Positions 39,418 to 48,204 of a stretch of DNA of 64,000 nt are shown piece by piece; within the stretch, counting starts at the first letter, position 1; each line of letters starts with the position of its first letter. The notes beneath the pieces are model-generated. The model had not been told where the DNA came from and searched no databases. It was given only the letters and a program-made list of their open reading frames with translations. The stretch is taken from the NCBI GenBank assembly GCA_031296755.1, contig JAUMMZ010000058.1, forward strand, positions 34,768 through 98,767, written 5' to 3'. The stretch is from Collinsella sp. (lineage in GTDB: Bacteria; Actinomycetota; Coriobacteriia; Coriobacteriales; Coriobacteriaceae). A program made the position numbers and the translations under genes.

Positions 39418-40869
39418 ATGAAAGCAGAAAAGGTACTCAAGAGCTCACAGGAGCAGGCCGTCGCCGCATGGATCGGCTTGATCAACCAGATGAGAATCGA
39501 CGACCTAATCGAGAATCTTAACCGCCAAGACCAGAACCTCGATTCCGCAATGGAGTCCATGAACTGGGCGCTCGGGAAGATCGAGGACCTCGTCGTTGCG
39601 AACAGGGGCGGTAACAAGGGCGTCCACGGGTTCATCGCCGAGGTGGCCGAATGCGGGCTGGAGAACGCGCAGAGCCTCGTCCATGGCGATAAACCGGTAA
39701 TGGAATGGGTTAATGACAACGGCCCCGCCGACCTTTTGCGCAACGGCGTCGAGATACAGGTCAAGTTCGTGAACGCCGGCGGCAAGTTCTCCCTAGACGC
39801 TGTGGCCGCCCATTTGCAGAAGTACCCCGATTTCCTCGACAAAGACGGCATCTACCAGATTCCGAAGGACCATCTCGACGCGGTGCGCTCCCTGTATGAG
39901 ATGCCAAAGGAGGAAGCGGCCAAGCTGGCGTCCTCGACCGGCGGCCCGTCTTACTCAACCTGGAGAAGCATCCATGAGTTCTTCGACTCAAGCGGGTTCA
40001 GCATCGATGACCTTGAAGCCTCCAAATTCGAGTACTCGGAAGTCCAGAAGAACGCTATCGCCGACAAAATGGCAGAGGAGAAGAGCAAACTCGCAGACGA
40101 GAGCGAGCGAATAAAGAAAGGCATTTACGAGGAACACAAGCCCACGCCCCAAGAGGGCGCGAAGGCCGCGGCGGCTGGTGCCGTTCTGGAAGCGGGAACG
40201 GCATTCGCCATTTCAATGAATCGCCATCTCGTGAACGGAAAGCGTATCGGCGACTTGACTCAGGATGACTGGGAGGAAATCGCCATAGATTCCGGCATGG
40301 GACTCGTCAAAGGTGGCGTTCGCGGCGGAGCTGTTTATTGGCTGAATAACTACACGGCTACCCCCTCATCTGTTGCAAGCGCGCTGGTTACGGCATCATT
40401 CGGCGTCGCTGAATGCGCTTACAGGTTCCGCAGCGGCGAGCTTACGGAGATTGAGTTTATAGAAAACTCCGAAATCGCGTGCCTCGATGCGTCTGTGAGC
40501 GCGTTCTCGAGCTTCGTGGGCCAGGTTGCCATTCCGATCCCGGTTCTGGGCGCCCTCGTCGGCAACGCCGTAGGCACGACCGTGTACGAATTGGGAAAGG
40601 ATTTCTATAACAAACGAGAGGCGGAGCTGCTCGCGCACTATGCCCAGGAATTGAAGGTCCTCGATACTGAGCTCGATGGCGAATACGACGCATGCATCAG
40701 CGGCCTTCGTGAGAATATGAGCGCATACATCAGCCTTCTCGAGAAGGCTTTCTCCCCGAATGTCGCAATGGCTTTTTCCGGCTCCGTTGAGTTGGCGGCA
40801 AGCCTTAACGTCCCGGACGGCGAAATCCTGCACACGCGCGAAGAAGTCGATGATTTCTTCCTGAATTAG
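39418..40869 (+). CDS. Unrecognised protein with PD-(D/E)XK-like nuclease motif and hydrophobic C-terminus (cassette gene 2)
   Basis: A 483-residue protein coupled to gene 1. Residues 66-140 resemble a restriction-endonuclease fold: HGFIAEVAECG with Glu75, PADLL with Asp105, VEIQVKF with Glu112, Gln114 and Lys116, then LDAVAAHLQKYPDFLDKDG. A charged helix (EEKSKLADESERIKKGIYEE) leads to a C-terminal half with hydrophobic, Gly-rich stretches (AAAGAVLEAGTAFAISM; FVGQVAIPIPVLGALVGNAV). This organisation, nuclease plus membrane module beside a pore-like partner, suggests a defence or contact toxin system. No named family is recognised and the function is unproven. Confidence 0.7.
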   Translation: MKAEKVLKSSQEQAVAAWIGLINQMRIDDLIENLNRQDQNLDSAMESMNWALGKIEDLVVANRGGNKGVHGFIAEVAECGLENAQSLVHGDKPVMEWVNDNGPADLLRNGVEIQVKFVNAGGKFSLDAVAAHLQKYPDFLDKDGIYQIPKDHLDAVRSLYEMPKEEAAKLASSTGGPSYSTWRSIHEFFDSSGFSIDDLEASKFEYSEVQKNAIADKMAEEKSKLADESERIKKGIYEEHKPTPQEGAKAAAAGAVLEAGTAFAISMNRHLVNGKRIGDLTQDDWEEIAIDSGMGLVKGGVRGGAVYWLNNYTATPSSVASALVTASFGVAECAYRFRSGELTEIEFIENSEIACLDASVSAFSSFVGQVAIPIPVLGALVGNAVGTTVYELGKDFYNKREAELLAHYAQELKVLDTELDGEYDACISGLRENMSAYISLLEKAFSPNVAMAFSGSVELAASLNVPDGEILHTREEVDDFFLN

Positions 40870-40891
40870 AATCAGTCAGGTTAAAGAAACA

Positions 40892-40922
40892 ACGGCCGAG
40901 CGAAACCCAATCGCTCGGCCGT
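40892..40922 (+). terminator. Terminator after the two-gene cassette
   Basis: ACGGCCGAGCGA and TCGCTCGGCCGT form a perfect 12-bp stem with a 7-base loop, followed by TTTGCCGTTT. It lies 23 bases after gene 2 and closes the cassette. Confidence 0.8.
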
Positions 40923-41074
40923 TTGCCGTTTAGAACGGATGAATCTCCTGTATTACCATCATGCTCACTTGCCTAGGCAGGCAAACTGCAATGGCCTACA
41001 TCACCCACTTGAACACGGCGCGGAACAGCCAGACGAAAAAGCCCAGCGTGACCTTTAGCGCCGCCATGAGGAAC

Positions 41075-41629
41075 CTACCAAGCCTCTTCATCGACGTCAC
41101 CCCAATCTTCCTTGACCTTGCGGGCGCCCTCCTCGGCGCCCTCTTCCTTCTCTTTCTCGAGCAGCCTCGCCAGCTCGTCCGGCACGCCCGGGACCTCCGC
41201 CCTCCCCAGCGCCCGCTGCAGGTCCCTTATCTGCGACTTCAGCGGTTTTGAGGGAGGGCCTACGTGCTCGCGGTAGCAAGCGGAAATCGCAGCGGCATCA
41301 CATAGGTAGCCCATCACCTGGGCGAACGCCTCGTCGCCGTCAAGCAGGATGCGGCGGGCTCGCCCGAGCTCGGCCTCCGAGGCCAGCATGAAGCGCCATC
41401 CGCGGGACCTGCGCGCCGCCGGGATGCCGTCCGCGGGCGCGTCGGCGCGCCAGTCGTCGCGCACCTGGTGCCAGTTCGCCGTGAGCCAGAGCCCCTTCTC
41501 GGGCTCCTCGCGCATCTCGAGGTCGAACTCCGTGAGCATGTTCGCCCCGGAGAACGGCGACCCCTCCGTGAACGAGAGCGTGTCGAACAGCGTCGTCCTG
41601 CCGCCCTCGTACTCTATCCTCACCATCAT
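41075..41629 (-). CDS. ICE mobilization-operon protein of unknown function
   Basis: A 184-residue protein whose ATG overlaps the relaxase stop (ATGA), so it is translated with the relaxase. The N-terminal half is mixed alpha/beta with GLWLTANWHQVRDDWRADA, the middle carries YLCDAAAISACYREHVGPPS, and the C-terminus is a strongly acidic helix (LEKEKEEGAEEGARKVKEDW). Not recognised. Its position suggests a relaxosome or DNA-processing helper. Confidence 0.65.
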   Translation of the reverse strand: MMVRIEYEGGRTTLFDTLSFTEGSPFSGANMLTEFDLEMREEPEKGLWLTANWHQVRDDWRADAPADGIPAARRSRGWRFMLASEAELGRARRILLDGDEAFAQVMGYLCDAAAISACYREHVGPPSKPLKSQIRDLQRALGRAEVPGVPDELARLLEKEKEEGAEEGARKVKEDWGDVDEEAW

Positions 41630-42897
41630 CGCCGGCCCCTCTCCCTGCGCTGCTCGTGCTGGGCCCGCTGCCGCTCGGCGGCGAGGATTCGCTGTTGCTC
41701 GTCCTCATGCCGGTCGCTGCGCTGGTTGCCGCCGGCATCGACGCGCCCGCGATCGTCCCCGTAGCGGGTCTTGAGCGGCATGAGCCCGTTCTCGGCCATG
41801 TAGGCGCGCGCGGCCTCGAGGCGGCGATACCCCTCGCCGCCCGCCTGGCCGCGCCGCTCGAGGGTCCGCATCCTGAGCCCGAACTCCTCGATGGACTCGA
41901 CGTCGAACTTCGCGCAGGTCTCGAGCGCCGAGGAGAGCCTGCTCAGCTCCGAGAGGTCGTTGAGCTCGAGGGCGCGCTCGGCGGCCTTGCGAATACGCGC
42001 GGTGCTCGCGTCCGTGGGACGGTAGGCGTCCTCGCGCTCGAAGCGGCGGCGGAGCATCTCCTTGCCGTAGACGAACCCCAGGCGCTCGCCGCTGACCTTC
42101 TTGGACGGCTCCTCGGTGAGGCTGAACACCCAGTCGTCCCGCCGCGCCTTGGCCGAGTTGTCGGCTACGTGCACGCCCAGGGCGTCGAGGATGCCGAGGA
42201 ACTCCGCCTCGTCGCGCGCCGTGGTCTTGGCGAGCGCGACGCGGGCGCGGATGTCGCCGACCCACGAGTAGCCGCCCGAGCGCATGATCTCCTTCTCGGC
42301 CCGGCCCAGGTAGACGCTCCTGCGGCTCCTGGGCCCGCCCGCGCCTGCCCGCCCGCGCGCCTTCGACGGAGATTCGGGCGCCCGGTCGTTGGAGAGCCCC
42401 GACAGCCCGCGCTCGCGCGCCATGTCCTGCAGGTCTCGGTTGAGGTCCTCGGGGTGCTGGGTCTGCATGCGGTAGCCGGTGCGGAGGTTGGCGTTGTTCA
42501 CGACGATGTGCGCGTGCGGTATGCCGCGGGCGTTGTCGTCGTGGTAGACGATGGCGATCTCGTGGTCGTCGAAGTGCCTGAGCGCCCACGAGCACGCGAG
42601 CTCGCGCAGCGTCGCCAGGTCGATGTCGTCGCCGGGGTCCGGCGAGAGCACGAAGTGCTTGAACGTGCGCGCGGGCTTGCCCCTCCAGGGTGCGTCCGTG
42701 CCGAACGCGGCGCGCGTGGCGTCCATCTCGGCGTCCCAGGCGCAGGCCTCCTTGGCGTCTTCCCCCAGCGCGCCGGCGTCGCGCTCGTCGTAGCTCAGGT
42801 TGAACAGGTCGCGCGCCAGGGCGCGGCCTCCCTTCTCGAGGTAGCGGCGGATGCCGCCCGTCGAGCCGTGGCCGCTTATCGGCTTCAGGATCGGCAT
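41626..42897 (-). CDS. MobP-type relaxase
   Basis: A 423-residue relaxase. The N-terminus has GGIRRYLEKGGRALARDLFN with a candidate catalytic Tyr, followed by RTFKHFVLSPDP. The metal-binding HxH is in GIPHAHIVVNNANL near residue 128. This order is that of MOB-P relaxases of Actinobacteria. It nicks one strand at oriT and leads it into the recipient. The start overlaps the MobC end by 13 bases. The C-terminal half is Arg-rich and likely contacts MobC, VirD4 or both. Confidence 0.88.
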   Translation of the reverse strand: MPILKPISGHGSTGGIRRYLEKGGRALARDLFNLSYDERDAGALGEDAKEACAWDAEMDATRAAFGTDAPWRGKPARTFKHFVLSPDPGDDIDLATLRELACSWALRHFDDHEIAIVYHDDNARGIPHAHIVVNNANLRTGYRMQTQHPEDLNRDLQDMARERGLSGLSNDRAPESPSKARGRAGAGGPRSRRSVYLGRAEKEIMRSGGYSWVGDIRARVALAKTTARDEAEFLGILDALGVHVADNSAKARRDDWVFSLTEEPSKKVSGERLGFVYGKEMLRRRFEREDAYRPTDASTARIRKAAERALELNDLSELSRLSSALETCAKFDVESIEEFGLRMRTLERRGQAGGEGYRRLEAARAYMAENGLMPLKTRYGDDRGRVDAGGNQRSDRHEDEQQRILAAERQRAQHEQRRERGRR

Positions 42898-43331
42898 GGC
42901 GAGCCCTCCACGAGCGAGTCGGCGCCGATGCGACCGAGCTCCGCCGCCATCTCTCGGGCCGCGGCGTTCACGTCGGCGAGCTCGCGCTCGATCGTCGGGA
43001 TGCTATCCGCGACGAGGTCGCGGTCGACGTGCCCGTGGCGGGCGTGGAAGTTGATGAGGTTCATCGCGTGCACGGCCTGGTTGTAGTGGTAGCCCCACTT
43101 CGTGAGCTCTCGCGACATCGCCCACAGGGCTCTGCGGTCCACGAGTATGCGGTGCTCGTCTCCCGCGTTGGCCTCCGTCGACAGCGGTATGCGAACGAGG
43201 TAGCGCAGGTACTCCGACTTGCTGAGGCCGGCGCGTTCGCACCGCTCGCAGAGCGCGTCGTAGTCGCCTCCCTCCATGCGGAACGTGACGCGGCGCTCCT
43301 TGCCTTTGGCGGCGCCGGCTTCCTCTTCCAT
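42885..43331 (-). CDS. MobC-like relaxosome accessory protein
   Basis: A 148-residue DNA-binding accessory protein. RRVTFRMEGGDYDALCERCERAGLSKSEYLRYLV is a ribbon-helix-helix fold and LTKWGYHYNQAVHAMNLINF is the MobC signature. It helps the relaxase open oriT. The relaxase start lies inside its final codons, so the two are coupled. Candidate oriT palindromes lie directly upstream. Confidence 0.85.
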   Translation of the reverse strand: MEEEAGAAKGKERRVTFRMEGGDYDALCERCERAGLSKSEYLRYLVRIPLSTEANAGDEHRILVDRRALWAMSRELTKWGYHYNQAVHAMNLINFHARHGHVDRDLVADSIPTIERELADVNAAAREMAAELGRIGADSLVEGSPCRS

Positions 43332-43384
43332 GGCGGATTCCTTTCCTCGGGCCCGCCGCGCGGCGGGCGCGTCTCTCTAGGGGT

Positions 43385-43540
43385 GCGGGGGATCCCCCGC
43401 AGGCGGCGGCCCGGCTCGGGCGCCGCCTCTGGGACCGGGCCTCGCGAAAGCGGGCTCCCGAACGGCCCGCGGCATGACGGGTCCGAGGCCGCCCGGTCCC
43501 CAAGTGCTATGGACGCCCGACGCGATGTCGGACGCCATAG
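43385..43540. other. Candidate origin of transfer (oriT)
   Basis: The intergenic region upstream of mobC holds a perfect 16-bp palindrome, GCGGGGGATCCCCCGC (43385-43400). It also holds a 34-base inverted repeat (43507-43540) with CTATGG/CCATAG ends and CCCGAC/GTCGG inside. Relaxases usually act in the region flanking mobC. No nic site is proposed; the second repeat could equally be the parB terminator. Confidence 0.45.
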
Positions 43541-43541
43541 G

Positions 43542-44498
43542 CTACTTGCTGGATTTCGGGCCTGGGGCCCTTCTGCGGCGCTTTCGGGCATCGGTGCCCG
43601 CATCCGCGTAGGGCGCGGTCATGAGCGCCATTTCACGCAGCAGCGAGAGGTCGGCCGCGCTCGGGCTCTCGGGCGGGCTCTCGAGGAAGTCGGCGACGAG
43701 CCTCGCTGCCTTGGAGATGCGCCCGTCGGGGCCGGCCTGCGTTTTGCTCTCGCTCCTCACGTAGTCGGAGAGCTCCCGCTTGGTGCGCCGCCAGGGCTCC
43801 ATTGCGGCGTGCATCTCCGCCTGGCGCTCCTTCGGCATGCCCGCGAGCGAGCGCACCGCCTCGGCGCTGAGGTTGCCGCGGTCGGCCTCGGCGGCCCACT
43901 CGGGCGAGAGGTCCTCGGCGATGCGGCGGGCCAGCCTCTCCTCGCGCGCGATGGTCTTGCCGGAGACCTTGCGGCCCGTCTGCCGCTCGATGATGGCGGC
44001 CTTCACGTCGTCGACGCGCATGCCGGAAAGCGAGGGGTCCTCGGAGCGCAGGCGCACGGCGTCGCCCCTGAGCGCCTCGGTCGCGGCGGCGCGCTCGGTC
44101 ACGGTGAGCGCGCGGGTGAAGTAGTTCGCTGCGTGGAGCAGCGTCACCGCCCGCTCGTCGTCGATGCCCTCTATCACGCGGCAGGGCATCCTCTCGTAGG
44201 CGGGGTCGTCCTTCGCGAGCAGCGCGTAGGCGGCCTTGCGGCGGTGCCCGGAGACCATCTGCCACGAGCCGTCGCCGACCTTTCGCACGAGCGGCAGGTC
44301 GGTGAGGCCGTCCTCGCGTATGGACTCGGCGAGCTCGGCTATGCCGGCTGGGTCCATGGAGTAGGAGGCGTTCGCCGGGTGGTCGGCGATGTCGGCCACC
44401 GCGATCTCGGACACCGGGTAGCGCCCGCGGGTGCGCGACGCGCCGTCGAGAAGCCCCGTGATGGTGAAGCCCGCGGCCACCTGGCTAGGCGAGTTCAC
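43542..44498 (-). CDS. parB: ParB-family partition protein
   Basis: A 318-residue protein. The ParB N-terminal domain has ELAESIREDGLTDLPLVRKVGDG and the CTPase motif MVSGHRRKAAYALL. A central helix-turn-helix region (LTVTERAAATEALRGDAVRL, VKAAIIERQTG) binds parS-like sites. The basic C-terminus may dimerise. With ParA it should stabilise the element, implying it exists at least transiently as a replicating circle. It overlaps parA by 14 bases. Confidence 0.85.
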   Translation of the reverse strand: MNSPSQVAAGFTITGLLDGASRTRGRYPVSEIAVADIADHPANASYSMDPAGIAELAESIREDGLTDLPLVRKVGDGSWQMVSGHRRKAAYALLAKDDPAYERMPCRVIEGIDDERAVTLLHAANYFTRALTVTERAAATEALRGDAVRLRSEDPSLSGMRVDDVKAAIIERQTGRKVSGKTIAREERLARRIAEDLSPEWAAEADRGNLSAEAVRSLAGMPKERQAEMHAAMEPWRRTKRELSDYVRSESKTQAGPDGRISKAARLVADFLESPPESPSAADLSLLREMALMTAPYADAGTDARKRRRRAPGPKSSK

Positions 44499-45249
44499 GG
44501 CACACCTCGTCTGCGAGCGCCTTGTAGTCGCGCGCGGGGCGGCTCCCCGGCTCGAAGGCGGCCACCGGCTTCCACTGCCAGCTGCCCTCGCAGACCTTGC
44601 TGCTCGCGTGGATGACCGTCTCGAACTGCTCGTCCGGGAAGAACCCGTCGAGCACGGCCGCGCCCGTGGCCTCGGCGTTGGTCATGCGGCCGGGCACGCA
44701 GGTGCGCAGTATCTTCCAGCGGGGCGTGGGCATGCGCAGGGCGTCCGCGATTGAGCGCGTCGCCTCGACGGTGAGCGCCGTGCCGCGCATCACGGTGGAG
44801 TCGAGCTTCACGGGGATGACGACCATGCCGCCCTCCGCCGCGGCGAGGTAGGCGTTGAAGGCGAGCCTGCGCATCACGGGGCTGCAGTCGATGAGGCAGA
44901 CGTCGTAGGAGCCCGAGGCGTCGTCGAGGGCGAACTTGAGTCGCTGCTCGCGCAGGAGCATCTCGTTCTGGTCGACGAGGTCGATGGTCGAGGCCACCAC
45001 GTCGAGGCCCTCCCCGGCGGCGTAGGCGACCTCCTCCACGGGCGCGCCGCCGTAGAGCAGCTCGACCGAGGTGCGCCGCTCGGAGGCGGCCCGGTCGTAG
45101 AGGCCGAAGAAGTCTGTGGCCGACGCCTGCGGGTCGAGGTCGACGAGCAGGGTCCGAAGGCCCCGGGCGGCGAAGATCGCCGCCAGGTTCACGGCGGTCG
45201 TCGTCTTGCCGACGCCGCCCTTGTAGTTGGAAATGGCTATCGTGCGCAT
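44485..45249 (-). CDS. parA: ParA-family partition ATPase
   Basis: A 254-residue ATPase; the ATG at 45249 starts exactly at MRTIAISNYKGGVGKTTTAVN, the deviant Walker A, so the upstream in-frame extension is rejected. LLVDLDPQASATDFFG is the A' motif and VCLIDCSPVMRR is Walker B. It pairs with the overlapping ParB. Two large palindromes centred on CGTAC lie within 150 bases upstream of its start and are probably its operators. Confidence 0.92.
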   Translation of the reverse strand: MRTIAISNYKGGVGKTTTAVNLAAIFAARGLRTLLVDLDPQASATDFFGLYDRAASERRTSVELLYGGAPVEEVAYAAGEGLDVVASTIDLVDQNEMLLREQRLKFALDDASGSYDVCLIDCSPVMRRLAFNAYLAAAEGGMVVIPVKLDSTVMRGTALTVEATRSIADALRMPTPRWKILRTCVPGRMTNAEATGAAVLDGFFPDEQFETVIHASSKVCEGSWQWKPVAAFEPGSRPARDYKALADEVCRELA

Positions 45250-45318
45250 GGGTCGCGTCCTCTCTAGCGTGGGGCGCGCCTCGCCGCATCCGGTCCGGCG
45301 CGCCCCGAGTCTCGGAGC

Positions 45319-45349
45319 GTCGGGACAAAACCGTACGGATTTGTCCGAC
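45319..45349 (-). promoter_or_regulatory. Palindromic operator 1 upstream of parAB
   Basis: A 31-base imperfect palindrome (GTCGG-gACAAA ... TTTGTC-CGAC) with CGTACG at the centre. Placed 70 bases before parA. Confidence 0.65.
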
Positions 45350-45358
45350 AAGCGGAGT

Positions 45359-45398
45359 GTACCACGAAAACGTACGGATATGTACGCTTTCGTGGTAC
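45359..45398 (-). promoter_or_regulatory. Palindromic operator 2 upstream of parAB
   Basis: A 40-base palindrome with arms GTACCACGAAA and TTTCGTGGTAC around CGTACGGATATGTACG. The 16-base centre matches a site at 48427-48442 (CGTACAGATACGTACG) in 14 of 16 positions, linking parAB to the xis/XRE control region. Confidence 0.75.
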
Positions 45399-45454
45399 AG
45401 GGGGGCGGATCTCGGGGAAACCCGGCCCCGGGAGCCCGGGGCCGGGCGCGCCGC

Positions 45455-45826
45455 CTAGGAGAGCGGCTCCATCTCGCCGAAGCAGTTGACGTGGTGGCGC
45501 AGGAGCGCTCGGTTCTCCTTGACGACCATCATCGCCACCTCGTCGAAGCGGACCGGGATGTCGGCGTAGTCGTCGCTGTTGCCGGCGAGCCACGTCGCCG
45601 CCAGCGCCTCGCGCAGCCCGCGCGCCCTGTGGGCCTCGGGGAAGCCGTCCGTCCCGATCCGGACCGTGGCGTCGACGAACACCAGGGCCCCGTCCTCGTC
45701 CACCGCCACGAGGTCGATCCCGCCGATGCCCTCGGGCCCCTGCCAGGCCTCGTCGACGATCTCGTAGCCCTTGCGCTCGAGGAAGGCCTTGACCGCGCCC
45801 ATCGCCTTTTCCTTCATGCCGTTCAT
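45455..45826 (-). CDS. YraN-like (UPF0102) nuclease-fold protein
   Basis: A 123-residue protein; the start MNGMKEKAMGAVKAFLERKG follows AAGGAGCAAGAC. GYEIVDEAWQGPEGIGGIDLVAVDEDGALVFVDATVR follows the YraN pattern G-Y-x-I ... G-E-I-D-L-I-A-x-D ... F-V-E-V-K-x-R, a PD-(D/E)XK fold, with Asp-Ala-Thr replacing the usual Glu-Val-Lys. Loss of that Lys makes catalysis doubtful. It sits beside parAB in the ICE; a role in DNA handling during transfer is possible. Confidence 0.65.
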   Translation of the reverse strand: MNGMKEKAMGAVKAFLERKGYEIVDEAWQGPEGIGGIDLVAVDEDGALVFVDATVRIGTDGFPEAHRARGLREALAATWLAGNSDDYADIPVRFDEVAMMVVKENRALLRHHVNCFGEMEPLS

Positions 45827-46366
45827 GTCTTGCTCCTTAGACTCGGAGGCCCGCCCCTGTGGCGTGCCTTGCGCCGCGTGAGTCGCATGCAGCGCGGGCG
45901 TGCCGGCAAGGGAGGAAGCGAAGTCGGGCGTGGAAATAGAAGTATTCCGACGGCAGTTTTTCGCGTTGTTCGCGCGCGCAGCGCATGGAGCGAAGAACCC
46001 GAAAAAGTGTCGCGGCCCTTGCGGGCCGCCTGCCGGCGTGCGACCCTGCGCGTCCAAGGAACGCCGGGGCGGGTTTCGGATCGGAAGGGCGCAGGCGTGC
46101 GGCATGGAATCAGGCATGGGCGCCGAGGCTTCCAGGCATGGGATGCGATCTGTCGGCGGTTGCTGGGCTCCCGTGGGATTGGAGACGACGCCGCGGCGGG
46201 AACGACGGCGCGTTCCCGAGTCGCGGTGCCGTGGTCCGCATCGGGACGGCATTCCCCGCGCCGCTTGCGGCCAATATGCGCACGGGATCGCGGTGGCGAG
46301 ATGGTTCTCCATGCGGAACGGCTACGGTGCTGCGCAACACGTCCGTCGGAAGAAGGAGGACAGCCA
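45827..46366. other. 540-base divergent intergenic region
   Basis: Lies between the leftward YraN-like gene and the rightward small gene at 46367. Frames on both strands are unconvincing (no ribosome sites, no family-like sequence). It must hold promoters for both sides, but I see no clear motif or repeat. Confidence 0.5.
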
Positions 46367-46618
46367 ATGATGGATATCAACGAGAAGGACGAGCGTCGTG
46401 AGCTGCTTGACGCGGTGGCGGATGCAGGAAGGCTGGCGAGGGGCCTGGACCAGCTGCTCGAGTCCCTGGCGCACGCCGACCAGCTGGACCTGCTCGACGT
46501 CGAGGGGGTCCTGGCCCTGAGGTCGATAAGCGAGAGGTGCGCCGAGCGCATCGGCGACGCCGCGCGAATCCTGGAGGCGCAAAACGAGATCCTCTATGTC
46601 GAGGAACGGACCGTTTAG
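46367..46618 (+). CDS. Small helical ICE protein of unknown function
   Basis: An 83-residue acidic, helical protein preceded by an excellent ribosome site (AAGGAGGA). Leu-rich heptad-like spacing (LLDAVADAGRLARGLDQLLESL) suggests coiled-coil dimerisation. No family recognised. It is the only rightward gene between ParA and the integrase. Confidence 0.55.
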   Translation: MMDINEKDERRELLDAVADAGRLARGLDQLLESLAHADQLDLLDVEGVLALRSISERCAERIGDAARILEAQNEILYVEERTV

Positions 46619-46701
46619 CTTCCTTTCGCGGAAGATTAACTATTTGCTTTGCGGGCAACACCCTAAAGAATCGCAGTTCCTGGTCGGCGCTTAGATGAGC
46701 G

Positions 46702-47127
46702 TTAGCCGCGACCCATTCCAAAGATACTTGCATTGTCGGCGTTGTCGTTAGTTTCGACCTCAGTCGCCATCGCCGGGAACGATTCTTCCTGAGACGCGTC
46801 GTCCACTCGCGAGTCAATAGGCTCGCCGAGCGCCAGGAAGAACCTCATCACGTGCTCGACTCTCTGCTGCAGAGACTCGCTCAGCTCGCTGTAGGAGGCC
46901 GCCAGCCGTACTTCCTTGGCCAACTCCGCCATCGAGTCCTTCAGCGCCTTCTGCACGCTCACAGAGGGTCTCACCTCGACCTGGGTATCGGTGAGCTTGG
47001 CGATGATGTAGTCCTGCCTGTTCATGCCGCTCCAGGCGGCCATCTCGCATATGAGCTTATGCTCCTCGGGCGTGCAGCGGAACGCCATCGTCTTACTGCG
47101 CTTGCGGGCGCTGTTCTCGCACGGCAT
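46702..47127 (-). CDS. Ribbon-helix-helix/MobC-like DNA-binding protein
   Basis: A 141-residue protein. KTMAFRCTPEEHKLICEMAAWSGMNRQDYIIAKLT is a ribbon-helix-helix fold of the type seen in MobC and CopG-like proteins. The following helix (VSVQKALKDSMAELAKEVR) probably oligomerises and the C-terminus is acidic and disordered. It ends five bases after the integrase stop on the same strand, so it may be co-transcribed with xis and int and act in recombination or transfer. Confidence 0.65.
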   Translation of the reverse strand: MPCENSARKRSKTMAFRCTPEEHKLICEMAAWSGMNRQDYIIAKLTDTQVEVRPSVSVQKALKDSMAELAKEVRLAASYSELSESLQQRVEHVMRFFLALGEPIDSRVDDASQEESFPAMATEVETNDNADNASIFGMGRG

Positions 47128-47132
47128 CCTTC

Positions 47133-48203
47133 TTATCCCCTCGCCCCGTCAAGGGCGGCGGCCATCTCGTCCTGCTTCGTGGGGAACAGGTGCGCGTATC
47201 GGTAGGTGATGTCCACCGCCTCGTGGCCCATGCGCTCGGCGATGGCCAGCGCGGAGAAGCCCATCTCGATCAGCAGGCTCACGTGGCTGTGGCGTATGTC
47301 GTGTATGCGGATGCGTTTCACGCCAGACGCCTTGCACCCTCGTTCCATCTCGTGGGCCAGGAAGTGCTTGGTAACGGCGAACAGGCGCTCGTCGGGGGCG
47401 ACGTCGTCTCGTAGCTCGATGAAGTCCGCCATCTCGTCGCGCAGGAAGGCGGGCATGACGATCGTGCGCACCGACTTGGGCGTCTTGGGATCGGTCACGG
47501 TGTCTACGCCGTGGAGGCTTTGGTACGACTTGTTGATGCGCAGACGCGAACTCTCCAGCATGAAGTCGGACGGAGTGAGCGCCAGAAGCTCGCCGCAGCG
47601 GATGCCCGTCCAGTAGAGCAGCTCGAAGGCGTGGAACGAGAGCGGCTTGTCCATGACGGCCTCGCTGAACCTCAGGTACTCGTCCTTGGTCCAGAACTGC
47701 ATCTCGCCGCCCTTCTTCGAGCCCATCTTGTCGACCCTTCGCACCGGGTTGTCGGTGAGCCCGTAGTAGCGCTCGGCGTGGTTGAAGATGGCGTTGAGTT
47801 GGTTGTTCACCGTGCGCAGGTACGTCGGCGCCCAGGGCTTACCGTCGGCGTCCCGGTGTTCAGTAAGCTCGTTCTGCCACCTAATAACGTCGATCGGCCT
47901 CACATCGCACATGCGCATATCCCCAAAGAACGGCACGAGCTTGTCGTTGATGATGTACTCCTTGGTGATCCACGTATGCTCGCGTATGCGAGGCTTCACC
48001 TCGGAGGCGTACACCTCAACGAACTCGGAAAACGTCATGTCCATGGCCCCGCCGTTAAGGCTCTTGAACTGGCTTTCCCATACGGCCGCCTCCACCTCGG
48101 AGGAGAAGCCGCGCTTTGTCTTGTGGCGCTTCGAGCCGCGGGCGTCGCGGTAGTAGCACTGCACGAAGAACGTGCCGTTGCTGTCGTCCTTGTACACCGG
48201 CAT
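47133..48203 (-). CDS. int: Tyrosine recombinase (ICE integrase)
   Basis: A 356-residue phage-type integrase; ATG 48203 gives MPVYKDDSNGTFFVQCYYRD, an arm-binding N-terminal domain that recognises arm-type sites. A SAM-like core-binding domain occupies about residues 60-155. The catalytic set is Arg in GIRCGELLAL, HDIRHSHVSLL, GHEAVDITYRY with the nucleophile Tyr. It is the only intact integrase among the tandem units, so it likely acts on the guaA-type cores and may move the smaller units in trans. Confidence 0.93.
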   Translation of the reverse strand: MPVYKDDSNGTFFVQCYYRDARGSKRHKTKRGFSSEVEAAVWESQFKSLNGGAMDMTFSEFVEVYASEVKPRIREHTWITKEYIINDKLVPFFGDMRMCDVRPIDVIRWQNELTEHRDADGKPWAPTYLRTVNNQLNAIFNHAERYYGLTDNPVRRVDKMGSKKGGEMQFWTKDEYLRFSEAVMDKPLSFHAFELLYWTGIRCGELLALTPSDFMLESSRLRINKSYQSLHGVDTVTDPKTPKSVRTIVMPAFLRDEMADFIELRDDVAPDERLFAVTKHFLAHEMERGCKASGVKRIRIHDIRHSHVSLLIEMGFSALAIAERMGHEAVDITYRYAHLFPTKQDEMAAALDGARG

Positions 48204-48204
48204 G

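Noticed and set aside
45455..45826. YraN-like protein as part of a restriction system
   Set aside because: No methyltransferase or specificity gene is nearby, and the catalytic Lys position appears replaced.
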